A stretch of DNA of 62,748 nucleotides from NCBI RefSeq assembly GCF_000960765.1, contig NZ_JYNH01000012.1, forward strand, positions 1 through 62,748, in the 5' to 3' direction. Both the position numbers and the translations under genes were made by a program. How positions within the stretch are numbered: the stretch's first letter is position 1; each line of letters starts with the position of its first letter. The DNA is from Desulfosporosinus sp. I2. GTDB taxonomy: Bacteria > Bacillota > Desulfitobacteriia > Desulfitobacteriales > Desulfitobacteriaceae. Below, piece by piece: positions 8,163 to 17,824 of this stretch. The notes beneath the pieces are model-generated. The model saw only the letters and a program-made list of their open reading frames with translations. It searched no databases and was not told where the DNA came from.

Positions 8163-9566
8163 ATGCAGATTACGATAACGAGCTCGTTCTGGTTGTTTCT
8201 ATTAATAGTTTTGTTAGCCCTTCAGTTGTTCCTAGTCCTCATAATGATGATTAAACCAGTTTTGCGTTATCTTATGGGGCTACAGATTCGAGATTTCCTC
8301 GGTAAATTACTCTCAGACAAATACACTCAGAACCTCATAGAAGTGTGGCCAGCCGGAAAGCGTATTTCGGTATTAAACATTCTGGAAATTGGTATGCGAG
8401 CGGAGAATGGAAAAATTATTACACGTCCGATCGGTTCACCTAAGCATTTTCCCGGTTTTGATAACCTTATGTTTGCTCCCCAATTAATGACAAGACTTTC
8501 TTTGCCTCAAAATGCCCAGATGAACATGCAGGTGACCCTTGGTCCAAAAGCCAACAAGCCGATGATTATCAACATTCCTATTATGATTGGTGCAATGGCC
8601 TATGGAATCGCACTCAGCGAAGAAGCGAAAAGGGCTTTGGCCCGAGCAGCCAAAACCCTACAGACTTCCACCTGTTCCGGAGAAGGTCCTTTCTTACCTG
8701 AAGAACGCACGGAAGCAGGCAAATACACCTTACAAATTTCACGTTGGGCATGGGGGTCAAGAACTCAGGAACAAATTGACTTGGCTGATATGTTAGAAGT
8801 TCAAATGGGGCAAGGTGCTGATATGGGTTCCGTTAGTATCGAAGCTGTAGAATTCGAAGGTCGGGCGCAAGAACTCTCAGGATTAGCCCCTGACGAAATG
8901 GCCATTTCCTTTCCAGCGCCTCCCGGCATACAAAAACAAAGTGATTGGCCTGGTTTCATGAAAAATCTACGGAAGCAGTCAAAAGGGGTACCCATTGCGT
9001 TAAAACTTATGGCGACTGGGAATCTGGAAGCTGACTTGGCGGCTGCGATTAATTTGGATTTTGATGTCGTCATTATTGATGGAGCGCAAGGTGGTTCTCA
9101 TGCAACTACCCCGATTAAACAAGATGATTTTGGCATCCCCAGTCTCTTCGCTTTGGTTCGAGCCGTACGTTTTCTAACGAAACAACGGGTTCGAGACCGG
9201 ATTAGTTTGGTCGTGGCTGGAGGCTATTTTACTCCTGGGGAATGTCTTAAGGCAATTGCTTTAGGGGCAGATGCCATTTATATGGCAACTGTTCCGCTTT
9301 TTGCCCTGACCCATAACCAAGTTAGTAAAGTGATACCGTGGGAACCTCCTACGACATTAGTGTTTTACGACTCTCCCGCTAAGGGTAAACTTGATATTGA
9401 TCAAGCTGCCACTAGTGTTGTTAACACCATAACCTCCATGGTTTTAGAAATGGAAGAAGGAATGCGCGCTCTCGGAAAGACAGCGTTGAAAGAGCTTAAC
9501 GCTGATGACCTTGTCGCCTTGGATTCTTTGAGCGCCGAAGTTACCGGAGTGAAGCGCATCTACTAA
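8163..9566 (+). CDS. FMN-binding glutamate-synthase-domain protein, membrane-anchored
   Basis: 467 residues. An N-terminal hydrophobic helix (FWLFLLIVLLALQLFLVLIM) is followed by a Glu_synthase-type TIM barrel: PIMIGAMAYG, CSGEGPFLPEER, LADMLEVQMGQGADMGS, VVIIDGAQGG and VVAGGYFTPGECLKAIALGA give the FMN/phosphate-binding elements. It lacks the amidotransferase domain of GltB, so it is a stand-alone member whose substrate is unknown. It follows norB by 39 nt with GAGGTCACGAA before the ATG and may share its transcript. A redox role near NO reductase is positional inference only. Confidence 0.85.
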   Translation: MQITITSSFWLFLLIVLLALQLFLVLIMMIKPVLRYLMGLQIRDFLGKLLSDKYTQNLIEVWPAGKRISVLNILEIGMRAENGKIITRPIGSPKHFPGFDNLMFAPQLMTRLSLPQNAQMNMQVTLGPKANKPMIINIPIMIGAMAYGIALSEEAKRALARAAKTLQTSTCSGEGPFLPEERTEAGKYTLQISRWAWGSRTQEQIDLADMLEVQMGQGADMGSVSIEAVEFEGRAQELSGLAPDEMAISFPAPPGIQKQSDWPGFMKNLRKQSKGVPIALKLMATGNLEADLAAAINLDFDVVIIDGAQGGSHATTPIKQDDFGIPSLFALVRAVRFLTKQRVRDRISLVVAGGYFTPGECLKAIALGADAIYMATVPLFALTHNQVSKVIPWEPPTTLVFYDSPAKGKLDIDQAATSVVNTITSMVLEMEEGMRALGKTALKELNADDLVALDSLSAEVTGVKRIY

Positions 9567-9601
9567 TATGTTAAGTAACCCTTCACTTAAAAATTAAAAA
9601 C

Positions 9602-9672
9602 AGCCCTATTAGCACAGGTTTTTTGACAAGAATTTCAACGTGCTTCTTGTTTCTAACCTCCTGGATAGGGCT
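9602..9672. terminator. Nested hairpin between convergent genes
   Basis: Three nested stems fold the same stretch: AGCCCTAT/ATAGGGCT, AGGTT/AACCT and ACAAGAA/TTCTTGT. It lies between the convergent glutamate-synthase-like gene and the HD-GYP remnant, touching the latter's stop codon. It probably acts as a bidirectional transcription end. Confidence 0.55.
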
Positions 9673-10349
9673 TAGCTTACGTATGCTCGATTAGTTAGTT
9701 TTTTACTGTTATATAAAGAAATAAAGGTCGCTACTAAAACAGGATCAAATTGAGTGCCGGCACTTTTTTGCAATTCTTCTAATACCTGTTCAAACGTTCC
9801 TGCTAAACGATAAGGGCGACTGGAAGTAATTGCATCGACCGTGTCGGCGATACTAATGAGACGAGCAATAAATGGGATGTCTTCACCACTTAAGCCGTCT
9901 GGGTAGCCTTTTCCGTCGTAACGTTCATGATGATGCCTAATGATCGACAAAATCTCTCTGGCAAAGTTCAGCTTAGAACAAATAGCTTCCCCCCGCTCTG
10001 GGTGAGATTTCATGATTGACCATTCTTCGCTTACTAAAGCGCTTGGCTTATTCAAAATCGCATCAGGAACGCCAATTTTCCCAATGTCGTGTAAAATTGC
10101 CGCGCGGTATATATTTACTTGATCAATTTCACTTAGATTCAGGAACCTTCCAAGCTCCACAGCATAATCCGTCACCCGTTTTGAATGTCCATGTAAATAC
10201 GCATCTTTTGATTCAAGTGCGAGCGCAAGTGTGAAAATAATGTTCTGGGATTCGTCCAGTGCGGAAAGCGATTCATGGAGCTTATAATTGGTCGCAGCCA
10301 GCTGATAGTGTATTCTTAATGGACATTTTTTGCACCATAGCTTTCCAAA
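9672..10349 (-). pseudogene. HD-GYP phosphodiesterase, 5'-truncated remnant
   Basis: The open frame extends upstream from the obvious GTG at 10175 to a stop at about 10350. Translation gives HYQLAATNYKLHESLSALDE, then an LALALESKDAYLHGHSKRVT helix and a full HD-GYP core (ILHDIGKIGVPDAI, HPERGEAI, HHHERYDGKGYPDG, DTVDAITSSRPYR). The coiled coil normally follows a receiver or membrane domain, which is absent, and no ATG lies before it. A catalytic domain could still be made from internal GTG 10175. It probably lost its sensor half when the neighbouring NRPS region was rearranged; that order is inference. Confidence 0.7.
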
Positions 10350-10540
10350 TTAAATAAGAACCATGCTCTCCCAGGTAGCATAATTCTACAAAATCTTTGC
10401 TTTTCAGCAAAATTATTCTTAATTCTTATTCTACATGTCAGATTAACAAACTTCAATAGAGAATTAGGCTTAGTCAACAACTCCCTTGTTTTACATTTTT
10501 GTCCATAAATTTAAAGATTAATATTGCTGTTACGTAATTA

Positions 10541-13500
10541 TTAAGCGTTGTAACTTATTGAATCATTAATAAAGCCAACTTCACGCATATATCTTACAAT
10601 ATTAGAAAGATATTCGACATCTATCTCTGGCCAAACAAAACCTGTTTGAATCAAATAGTTAATAGTAAACGTTGAGTCAACCGTGATGACGTTACTGTAA
10701 TTCAACCTCTTATTGACACTTAGATCGGAAACAAGACCACTTAGTGTTTGCTTTCCTTCTTTTGTTTGTGAGAGCTGCCCAATATAAAAATCAAATTCCA
10801 GGTTAGATAATGTTTGAACAGGTATATTTAGCTCTCTTAAATAACTAAGGAGTTCGATTGCCTTAATCTCTTGATGATTGAACATATGAAACACCAGACC
10901 GCTCGCCTGATTGACCTGAATAATATTCACAATCCCTTGAGCACAATAGTCTACCGGTGTAAACTCAATACTTTGATTAAGGAAACTCTCAGGGACAGCC
11001 CTTAAAGCCACAAGGGACTTAATTTTTCGATAGAAGGAATTTTGAGCGATGTTGTGCTGAAACTTACCATCCTGGTAGCGTCCGGTTAAGACGCCAATTC
11101 TAAAGACAGCAAACCGCAAACCTTCAGTTTCAGCCTGAAACACCTGATTCTCTGCAGCAAATTTGCTTCGTACATAGACGTTGGTTTTGTAATCCTGTCC
11201 TAAATAAAAATCCTTTTCTGAAAAAACTGTCTTTCCTTTACTTAGGTCGACAATAAAATCTCCTGATATACTAATAGTTGAAATATGATTAAACTTCTTG
11301 TCAAAATTTAGACAAAAATCAATGACTTCCCTTGTCCCTTGAACATTATTCTTCTCAAATTCAGGATAATTACCATAGTGTTTGACCAATGCGCCGCTAT
11401 GGATGACTGTCTGTACCTTTTGGGCTAGATCTTCATAAGAATTATCATTTAACCCAAATTGTTCTAAGGAAATATCCCCGTTAACCACAATAATCCTGTT
11501 TTTCAAGGTTACAGAAAGTGAGGGAAAATAAAAGCTTAGCAGTTTATCCAATTTTGCTTTAGCCTGATTCCCCCGTACCAGGCAATAGATTCCGTTATTT
11601 GTTTGAACCAGTAACTCCCAAAGGAGGTGTATTCCTAAGAAGCCCGTCGCACCCGTCAAGAGGACATTACCTGTATCCACTGGCTTTATAATCACTTCCG
11701 TAGGCCATACCCTGCCAGAGAGAAGAATCTCTTCTTCATTTTCATTATCTTCTTGGATACACCCCGTGATTTTTGAGGACAGCAGCCTAATGGTTGGGCA
11801 TTCATAGAAATCCTGAGCGTTAAGTTTCCATTCGTAAGATAAGGCACCAGACATAATTTCTAGGATTGTTAATGAATCTCCCCCCAACGCAAATAGGTTG
11901 TCATCAATTCCAACTCGTTCCACTTCAAGAGCTTCAGCCCACAACATGGCCAGTTTCCATTCCACATCATTTCTGGGAGCAAGATAAGCATGTGTTAACT
12001 GTCCAAATTCTAGTTCGTTTGGTAAAGGTAAAACTTGGCGGTTGATCTTGCCATTCGGAGTCAGCGGTATAGCATCGAGCCAGATAAAACAAGCAGGAAC
12101 CATATAATTTGGCAGATACTTTAATATATGAGATCTTAAATTTTCATTGCTTAGCCTTTTCTCACCAGTTAAGTAGGCACATAGATGTTTCTTGCCCGCT
12201 TTATCTTCTCTAACCATTACGACTGCTTCTTTAACCGCGGTATGTTCTAACAGGCAGACTTCGATTTCTTCCATCTCTATTCTTAATCCCCTGATCTTTA
12301 TTTGGTTATCAGTTCGACCCAAGCATTCTATATCACCGTCTTTAAGCCATCGTCCCAAATCCCCTGTTCGGTACATTGTATGACCCGATATATAGGGATT
12401 AGCTAAGAAACGTTCTTTGGTCAATTCGGGGTTAGATAAGTAGCCCAAAGAAACTCCATCCCCGACAATGAAAATTTCACCTACTGACCCCATCGTTACA
12501 GGAGATAGATGGTCATCAAGGATATAAATTTGTGTGTTGGCGATTGGTTTACCGATCGTTATCTTTTCGGAATGGGTAACATTTGTCATTGTTGACCATA
12601 CCGTCGTTTCTGTTGGGCCATATAGATTATAGATTTCTGCTTGAGTAACGGATTTCAGTTGGGTTAATAATGGTAGAGGAAAACTCTCCCCTGTAATTAA
12701 GATGTGGGATAAATCATTCAAGCACTCCCTACCCTGTTCCTCACTCAAAATTAGCTTCATTCTTGACGGTGTGGCTTGCAGAACTTTAACTTGGTGTTTG
12801 ATAATAAGGTCAAAGAGATACTTTGAAATTGTTTGCTCTTCCGCATTGGCTATAATAACCTTCATCCCTTTGGTCAAGGGCAAAATCGTGTCACTGAAGA
12901 AAATATCAAAAGAGATCGTTGTTAACGAAACAATCGTTTGACTCTCAAAGTTCAGATTCCGTGCTACGCTGTTAATGAGATTACATAAAGCCCTATGGTG
13001 AACCATAACCCCTTTGGGTTTACCTGTCGAACCCGAAGTAAAAAGCACATAGGCTAAGTCATCGGTATTAGCTTTTATATCTTTTTCTAAGTTAGCCGTG
13101 TCATTATCATAGACAGCGATGTTGCTCAGCGAAATGTTGGCAAACTCACAATTCCCATATGTAAAACTATCAGGATCAATTTTATCCGTAAGAGTTAAGC
13201 GGGTATTACTTTGGTTAAGCATATAGGCAATTCTTTCACTAGGGTAACCCGGATCTATAGGTAAATAGGCTGCTCCGGCCTTAAGAATCCCCAGAATACC
13301 TACTACCATTTCCAAAGATCTGTCGACCAGCAACCCGACAATCGAATTTTGAGACATCCCTTTACCACGGATATAACGGGCAAGCTGATTAGCCTTTTCA
13401 TTGAGTTCCCGATAAGTCAATTTTTTGTCGCCAAAGACTATTGCAGTACTATCTAATGATTTTATAACCTGATCTTCAAATAGATCGGACACAGACTTTG

Positions 13501-14863
13501 CTTCATACGGTAATTCTGTCTGATTGAACCCTAGTAAGAGCTTATTCAACTCGTCCTGAGATAACATTTGTAGTTCGGATAGCCTTTTGCTTGGGTTTCC
13601 AAGGGCGTCGGTTAACAGATTGCATAGATTGTTATGCATTTGATCGATATCTTTCTCACTGAAGACTTCAAGTAAGTAGTCATAATCCAATTCTGGCAAG
13701 CCGGTATCAGCCCTGTCACTCACACATATTGACAGCGAGTTGGACTGTGCTCCGGGATAATTCCAGATTGCCTCATATTCAATTACCGAATCTAGCTTGA
13801 GATTGTGATAATTTAAGGTAACATCCACAAGGGTTCCAGAGAATTGTTGTTTTTCACGAAAATCTTTTAATATGCTGCTATATGGATAGCGTTGATGTCT
13901 CATGAATTTCTTTAACTCTCGGAAAGCCTCGTTAACAAAGGCTAGAAAGTCAAGGCTTGGCTCAACATAAATTCTAACGGGTATATTATGCATAAACATA
14001 CCCACTGTGTTTTTTTCCGTCTTGCCCGATCTATTCAAGATAGGAGTTTCAATCGCTATGTCTTTCTTATTACTTCTTTTAGACAGGTATAATGCAAGCA
14101 GCGCATAGAAGACACTAAACGCCGACACTTTATTTAGCTCGCAAAAACTATTCAATTTAGAACTTATTAACTCGGATAGAATATAACTTTTCCTTTTTCC
14201 GACTAAGCTGGTAATCCCTTTATTATCAGTAAACGATGTAAACTCAGGAACTGTCCCAAAAACACCTGACCAAAATTCCTTATGCTTTTCGAAGCGTGGG
14301 GTAGCCATATATTGAAGTTCATCATTGATATGATGAACAAAGGAAAGTTTCTCATCATCATCATTTTCTGAAAGGCTATTGTGCTTCAGTTGCCAATATT
14401 CTTTCAGCATCTTTCTTATTACTAGAGCGGTTCCCCAGGCGTCGATAATCGTATGATGGAATTTGAAGAAACAGATATTTTTCTTCTCACTTAGCTTAAT
14501 CAAGGCAAAATAAAAAAGCTCTGAGTTGACTAAGTTGAATGGGGTTTGAACCATTTTCTTTTCCCATTGTTTATAATCTTTTTCGCCATGATCATAGCTA
14601 AAATCTAAAACATCAAACTGCTTTTTGACAAAGTCACAAAAAAATTGTTGTGGCGTACCATTCTGATTAACCAATCTAATACGAAGAGCATCGTTGTGTT
14701 TAATCACTATATTTATGGCTTCATTCATTAAAGTGAAGTCGATTACTTCACGGATTATCGCAGTCGTTGATGAAACAGCTTGGCTCGTACCAGCGTATAA
14801 ATTATCTGCCACCCAGATAGATTTCTGGGCATTTGTTAACGGATATAACTTGTACATATTCAT
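10541..14863 (-). CDS. Single-module NRPS with terminal reductase (C-A-T-R)
   Basis: 1440 residues, ATG at 14863 after TAAGGAGGATAATGA. Domains: condensation about 1-430 (HHTIIDAWG, intact HHxxxDG type, near 137); adenylation about 460-960 (LFTSGSTGKPKG near 609, YNLYGPTETT, YRTGDLGRW, NGKINRQ); thiolation near 994 (GGDSL); thioester reductase about 1065-1430 (LLTGATGFLGIHLL NAD(P)H site). Such enzymes activate one amino acid, acylate its amine and release the thioester as an aldehyde or alcohol. My reading of the specificity pocket, D-I-S-S-I-G-L-V-W-K, matches no code I know. No PPTase, transporter or partner module is adjacent. A starter-type C domain acting on an acyl donor is likely. Confidence 0.93.
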   Translation of the reverse strand: MNMYKLYPLTNAQKSIWVADNLYAGTSQAVSSTTAIIREVIDFTLMNEAINIVIKHNDALRIRLVNQNGTPQQFFCDFVKKQFDVLDFSYDHGEKDYKQWEKKMVQTPFNLVNSELFYFALIKLSEKKNICFFKFHHTIIDAWGTALVIRKMLKEYWQLKHNSLSENDDDEKLSFVHHINDELQYMATPRFEKHKEFWSGVFGTVPEFTSFTDNKGITSLVGKRKSYILSELISSKLNSFCELNKVSAFSVFYALLALYLSKRSNKKDIAIETPILNRSGKTEKNTVGMFMHNIPVRIYVEPSLDFLAFVNEAFRELKKFMRHQRYPYSSILKDFREKQQFSGTLVDVTLNYHNLKLDSVIEYEAIWNYPGAQSNSLSICVSDRADTGLPELDYDYLLEVFSEKDIDQMHNNLCNLLTDALGNPSKRLSELQMLSQDELNKLLLGFNQTELPYEAKSVSDLFEDQVIKSLDSTAIVFGDKKLTYRELNEKANQLARYIRGKGMSQNSIVGLLVDRSLEMVVGILGILKAGAAYLPIDPGYPSERIAYMLNQSNTRLTLTDKIDPDSFTYGNCEFANISLSNIAVYDNDTANLEKDIKANTDDLAYVLFTSGSTGKPKGVMVHHRALCNLINSVARNLNFESQTIVSLTTISFDIFFSDTILPLTKGMKVIIANAEEQTISKYLFDLIIKHQVKVLQATPSRMKLILSEEQGRECLNDLSHILITGESFPLPLLTQLKSVTQAEIYNLYGPTETTVWSTMTNVTHSEKITIGKPIANTQIYILDDHLSPVTMGSVGEIFIVGDGVSLGYLSNPELTKERFLANPYISGHTMYRTGDLGRWLKDGDIECLGRTDNQIKIRGLRIEMEEIEVCLLEHTAVKEAVVMVREDKAGKKHLCAYLTGEKRLSNENLRSHILKYLPNYMVPACFIWLDAIPLTPNGKINRQVLPLPNELEFGQLTHAYLAPRNDVEWKLAMLWAEALEVERVGIDDNLFALGGDSLTILEIMSGALSYEWKLNAQDFYECPTIRLLSSKITGCIQEDNENEEEILLSGRVWPTEVIIKPVDTGNVLLTGATGFLGIHLLWELLVQTNNGIYCLVRGNQAKAKLDKLLSFYFPSLSVTLKNRIIVVNGDISLEQFGLNDNSYEDLAQKVQTVIHSGALVKHYGNYPEFEKNNVQGTREVIDFCLNFDKKFNHISTISISGDFIVDLSKGKTVFSEKDFYLGQDYKTNVYVRSKFAAENQVFQAETEGLRFAVFRIGVLTGRYQDGKFQHNIAQNSFYRKIKSLVALRAVPESFLNQSIEFTPVDYCAQGIVNIIQVNQASGLVFHMFNHQEIKAIELLSYLRELNIPVQTLSNLEFDFYIGQLSQTKEGKQTLSGLVSDLSVNKRLNYSNVITVDSTFTINYLIQTGFVWPEIDVEYLSNIVRYMREVGFINDSISYNA

Positions 14864-15040
14864 TATCCTCCTTACTTAAAACCCAATTATCTAAAACTCT
14901 TATAATATTTGAAGTATTTTCCAGGAATTGCTTCATTCATACGACTTCAATAAAGTTCAACCTCTTAAATATTCGACATATAATTCAATAGATCCTCTCT
15001 CTTCAAAAGCCCACAGCCATTAACGATACTATTGCGCGGA

Positions 15041-15085
15041 GGATTGGTTTCGCCGAGCCGCTAATCCCAAAAGGAATACTTAGCG
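15041..15085. repeat. Structured intergenic repeat GGATT/GGCTCG family, copy A
   Basis: Nearly the same 45-nt sequence occurs at 31422-31468. On the minus strand: AAGTATTCCTTTTGGGATTA, then GCGGCTCGGCGAAACCAATCC. GGATT and AATCC pair around GGCTCGGCGAAACC; in the other copy the pair is AGGAT/ATCCT, a compensated change. It lies in the 5' region of the NRPS gene, about 180 nt before the start codon. Confidence 0.6.
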
Positions 15086-15108
15086 ACAAAAAGAGGATTC
15101 TACCCCTA

Positions 15109-15145
15109 CCGAGCAAAACATGGAACACCCACTTATAGATGAGGA
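15109..15145 (+). repeat. Dispersed GGAACACCCA repeat, copy 2
   Basis: Partner of 6201-6238: CGAGCAAAACATGGAACACC followed by CACTTATAGATGAGG. It lies directly beside structured repeat copy A, so both may belong to one larger intergenic element. Confidence 0.45.
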
Positions 15146-15188
15146 GTCTCAAACCTAGATGAAAAATAATTCACTAATATTCTATAAC

Positions 15189-15231
15189 TAAAAAAGCCTG
15201 CTTTTCTCTGAATCAAGTAGAGAAAAGCAGG
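15189..15231 (-). terminator. Terminator of the histidine kinase gene
   Basis: Minus strand CCTGCTTTTCTCT, a 9-nt loop and AGAGAAAAGCAGG form a perfect 13-bp stem followed by CTTTTTTAG. Confidence 0.85.
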
Positions 15232-15325
15232 TGTTAACTAGGACATAACTATTTTTTGTTAATTATTAGGTCCACCTTTAACGAGACCAGGTGGAATTTC
15301 GACGCGCAACCCTTGCCACCGCTCC

Positions 15326-16639
15326 CTAATTACTTAATTCAAAGTATACATTAAATGTAGAACCTGAAGGGCTAGTTTCAACACTTATCCTTCCGTTGTG
15401 GCGTGAAATTATACCGTAACACACTGCTAATCCTAAACCTGTTCCTTGTTCTTTGGTTGTAAAGAATGGTGTGCCTAACTTTTCTAAAATACCCTGTTCA
15501 ATTCCTTTACCTTCATCCGAAACGACTAAGACTACCTCACTGTTAGTAAAAAACGTCTTTATTCTTAAATGTCCGCCACTAGACATTGCTTCTAACCCAT
15601 TACGAACAAGATTTAATAACAGTTGGCGTATTTCCTGAATGTCGAGCTGTAAATCCGGCACATTATTAAGTTCAACCGTTAATAATTTATCATTGGCTTG
15701 GGCGTCTGCTTGGACGAGCGGCAAGGTGGAAGTGACTATGTCATTTATACTGTGCAGTTCAAACATAGTTGGTTTGTTTTTACTAATGGAAAGAAACTCT
15801 GAGAGAATGCAATTTGCACGATCAAGTTCTTCTATCATTAGGTCAAAATATTCCTTATCCTTTGACTCTTGTTTGTCTCTAAGTAATTGCAAAAAACCTT
15901 TTACTGTTGTCATTGGATTTCGGACTTCATGACTAATACTAGCTGCCATTTCACCGATTAAGTTCAACCTATCTAGTTTCGCCATCTCTATCTCAGCTCG
16001 TTTGTTCTCCAATATTTCTCTTGAAAGTAAATCATTAGCTGTTTGTAATTCTTTTGTTCGCTCTGTGACTAAATCCTCTAAATAATGTTTATGCAGCAAA
16101 TCCTGTCGTCTAAATTGATAAAGTACTATGGAGAGAAAATATGATACTATCAATAAAATAGATGCGTTTATATAGTGCGCCTGGCGAAGAGCGGGATCCT
16201 CTTGACTAATTGCTACGGAAATCATAATAGTAACCCAGGATAATCCATATAACAGTACTGCAACCTTCGGCTTGTAGTTACACATAACAGCGATAATAAT
16301 GCAGGTTATAACGTAAACCGTAAGTTGACTATGAATTTTTTGATCGATCCAACCCGATGTTATAGCTGCATGGTTTAGCAAAAAGAGAGCAAATAGGATT
16401 CCAAAGAAGTTATGAGCTAAAGTTACTTCTTTTGGGGACTGGGCAATAATTCTGCAGGAACTCAAAATAAAAAGTAGTGTTCCCAAACCTAAAACGACAT
16501 GAGAATAGAATAAATACTTATAACCATCGGTAATAATCCAGAGACCCTTGACGTTATTGATATAGTCAATAAATAGCAGAATAAAGTTGCACATGAACAA
16601 AACGATGGATAATTTTCTGGTTCGATTAAAATTATCCAT
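15326..16639 (-). CDS. Orphan membrane sensor histidine kinase
   Basis: 437 residues from ATG 16639, which has GAGGGG nine nt upstream; an in-frame ATG at 16705 would add 22 residues. Five to six membrane helices (LSIVLFMCNFILLFIDYI to ILLIVSYFLSIVLYQF), a coiled coil (DLVTERTKELQTANDLLSRE), then HisKA with phospho-acceptor His in SISHEVRNPMTTVKGFL and HATPase with NGLEAMSSGG, DEGKGIE and GTGLGLAVCYGI. This is the architecture of KinB/ResE-like kinases that can feed Spo0A. No response regulator is adjacent. A GC-rich structured leader (16791-16853) precedes it. Confidence 0.9.
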   Translation of the reverse strand: MDNFNRTRKLSIVLFMCNFILLFIDYINNVKGLWIITDGYKYLFYSHVVLGLGTLLFILSSCRIIAQSPKEVTLAHNFFGILFALFLLNHAAITSGWIDQKIHSQLTVYVITCIIIAVMCNYKPKVAVLLYGLSWVTIMISVAISQEDPALRQAHYINASILLIVSYFLSIVLYQFRRQDLLHKHYLEDLVTERTKELQTANDLLSREILENKRAEIEMAKLDRLNLIGEMAASISHEVRNPMTTVKGFLQLLRDKQESKDKEYFDLMIEELDRANCILSEFLSISKNKPTMFELHSINDIVTSTLPLVQADAQANDKLLTVELNNVPDLQLDIQEIRQLLLNLVRNGLEAMSSGGHLRIKTFFTNSEVVLVVSDEGKGIEQGILEKLGTPFFTTKEQGTGLGLAVCYGIISRHNGRISVETSPSGSTFNVYFELSN

Positions 16640-16790
16640 CGTTAGAATCCCCTCGATAGCATTATCGTAGTAATCTGTCACATGCTGCAATTGAAAGAAT
16701 CCCATGCGTTGTTGCTCCTATCCAAACTCTTTTCCGAATAAAATTCAACACAAAGCAATGATTTTCCTTCTTTTAGTATTATTGTTACCA

Positions 16791-16853
16791 ACGTGGGCCG
16801 CCGTGGCTTTTTCGTCCGGGTGCACCACGGATCGTTACCTCTCCGTGTTCCGA
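16791..16853 (-). ncRNA. GC-rich structured leader of unknown class
   Basis: A 60-nt GC-rich island in AT-rich intergenic DNA, between the chemoreceptor stop and the kinase start. On the minus strand CACGG pairs with CCGTG, or the same CCGTGG pairs with CCACGG further on, so two stems exclude each other as in attenuators. GGACGAAAAAGCC is reminiscent of the 3' half of GEMM-I c-di-GMP aptamers (GGACGCAAAGCC), but the matching GGCAAACC half is not convincing. No U-rich terminator follows. No class is assigned. Confidence 0.35.
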
Positions 16854-16862
16854 ATAAGCTAG

Positions 16863-17771
16863 TTAGTTTTCTCTAGAAAGCGCTTCTGCCATATTCGCAA
16901 GGTCTATACTTAACTCAGATAAATTCTCTATGGCTGTTGTAAACTGTGATAAATGAGCGGCTTGTTGACCTGCAACCTGATCTAATTCCGTTGCCGATGT
17001 TGCAATTTGAGCGATAGCTTGAGAAAATTCCTCTATGATAACTTTAATCTCTGTAATAGAACTTGCACTTTGCTCTGCAAGCTTTCTTATTTCCAGAGCT
17101 ACGATCGAAAATCCCTTGCCTTCCGCACCTGCCCGTGCAGCTTCTATGGCTGAATTTATCCCCAATATTTTACTACGATCGCTGATACTTTTGACTGTCT
17201 GTACAATCTTGTCTGTTTCCTTAACACCTTCTTGCGATGTTTGGGCAATAGCTGCAAATTGTTGACTTGTTGCACTAAGCTCTTCACCCTGGGCTGTAAG
17301 TTCTTGGATAGTTGCAGTGAGCGTAGAGAGTGTTTCAGAAATTTGCCGGGACATAGCCCGTAAATTTTCTTTGTGTTCCATAGACTGTTGTACCGCTATA
17401 CCACCTATAACCTTCCCTTCGTCTCCAAGAATCGGGATAGATATGGCTATATATGGAATGCCGAATGATTCTTTATCCACTACTTTTAGAACTCGCCTTG
17501 CCTCTTTCATAGCCTCTTGAATTGGCAATTGAGGCGGAATAGTATCGCCTGGTTTGATCTTAATATCTAGCTTGTCTCCTGCCAGATAAATTAAAAATTT
17601 TTCTCTATCTGCGATGGCTATTCCCAGGTCTTCCACTGTTAACTGTCTTAACAAAGGCGCCAGGCTAATCAAATACTGTAAACGCCAATCAATCTTGCCT
17701 TCCCAGATTTTTAAAGTCTCTTTCGTGTACCGTATATGTCTCTCATACTTATCTGTAGCTCTATTCTCCAC
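16863..17771 (-). CDS. Soluble methyl-accepting chemotaxis-type signal protein
   Basis: 302 residues; GTG start at 17771 with AGAGGAACTATA before it. No membrane segment. Residues about 1-145 form a sensor domain ([20 protein letters not shown] at its end) and 150-300 a coiled-coil MCP signalling domain with the hairpin tip SRDRSK-like [26 protein letters not shown] and [13 protein letters not shown]. It would bind CheW/CheA in cytoplasmic arrays. No che genes are adjacent. The small size and cytoplasmic sensor suggest detection of a metabolite. It shares its strand with the kinase but is separated from it by about 220 nt. Confidence 0.85.
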   Translation of the reverse strand: MENRATDKYERHIRYTKETLKIWEGKIDWRLQYLISLAPLLRQLTVEDLGIAIADREKFLIYLAGDKLDIKIKPGDTIPPQLPIQEAMKEARRVLKVVDKESFGIPYIAISIPILGDEGKVIGGIAVQQSMEHKENLRAMSRQISETLSTLTATIQELTAQGEELSATSQQFAAIAQTSQEGVKETDKIVQTVKSISDRSKILGINSAIEAARAGAEGKGFSIVALEIRKLAEQSASSITEIKVIIEEFSQAIAQIATSATELDQVAGQQAAHLSQFTTAIENLSELSIDLANMAEALSREN

Positions 17772-17824
17772 TATAGTTCCTCTCTTTCACATAGAATAGA
17801 AGTTCGTGGTGATTTCTTCCCGTA

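Noticed and set aside
8801-9073. Minus-strand ORF inside the glutamate-synthase-like gene
   Set aside because: Antisense to a strongly conserved coding region; no ribosome binding site. The same reasoning removes most other short antisense ORFs in the window.
16791-16853. c-di-GMP-I riboswitch
   Set aside because: Only the GGACGAAAAAGCC half resembles GEMM; GGCAAACC and the receptor helix are not convincing, so no class was assigned.
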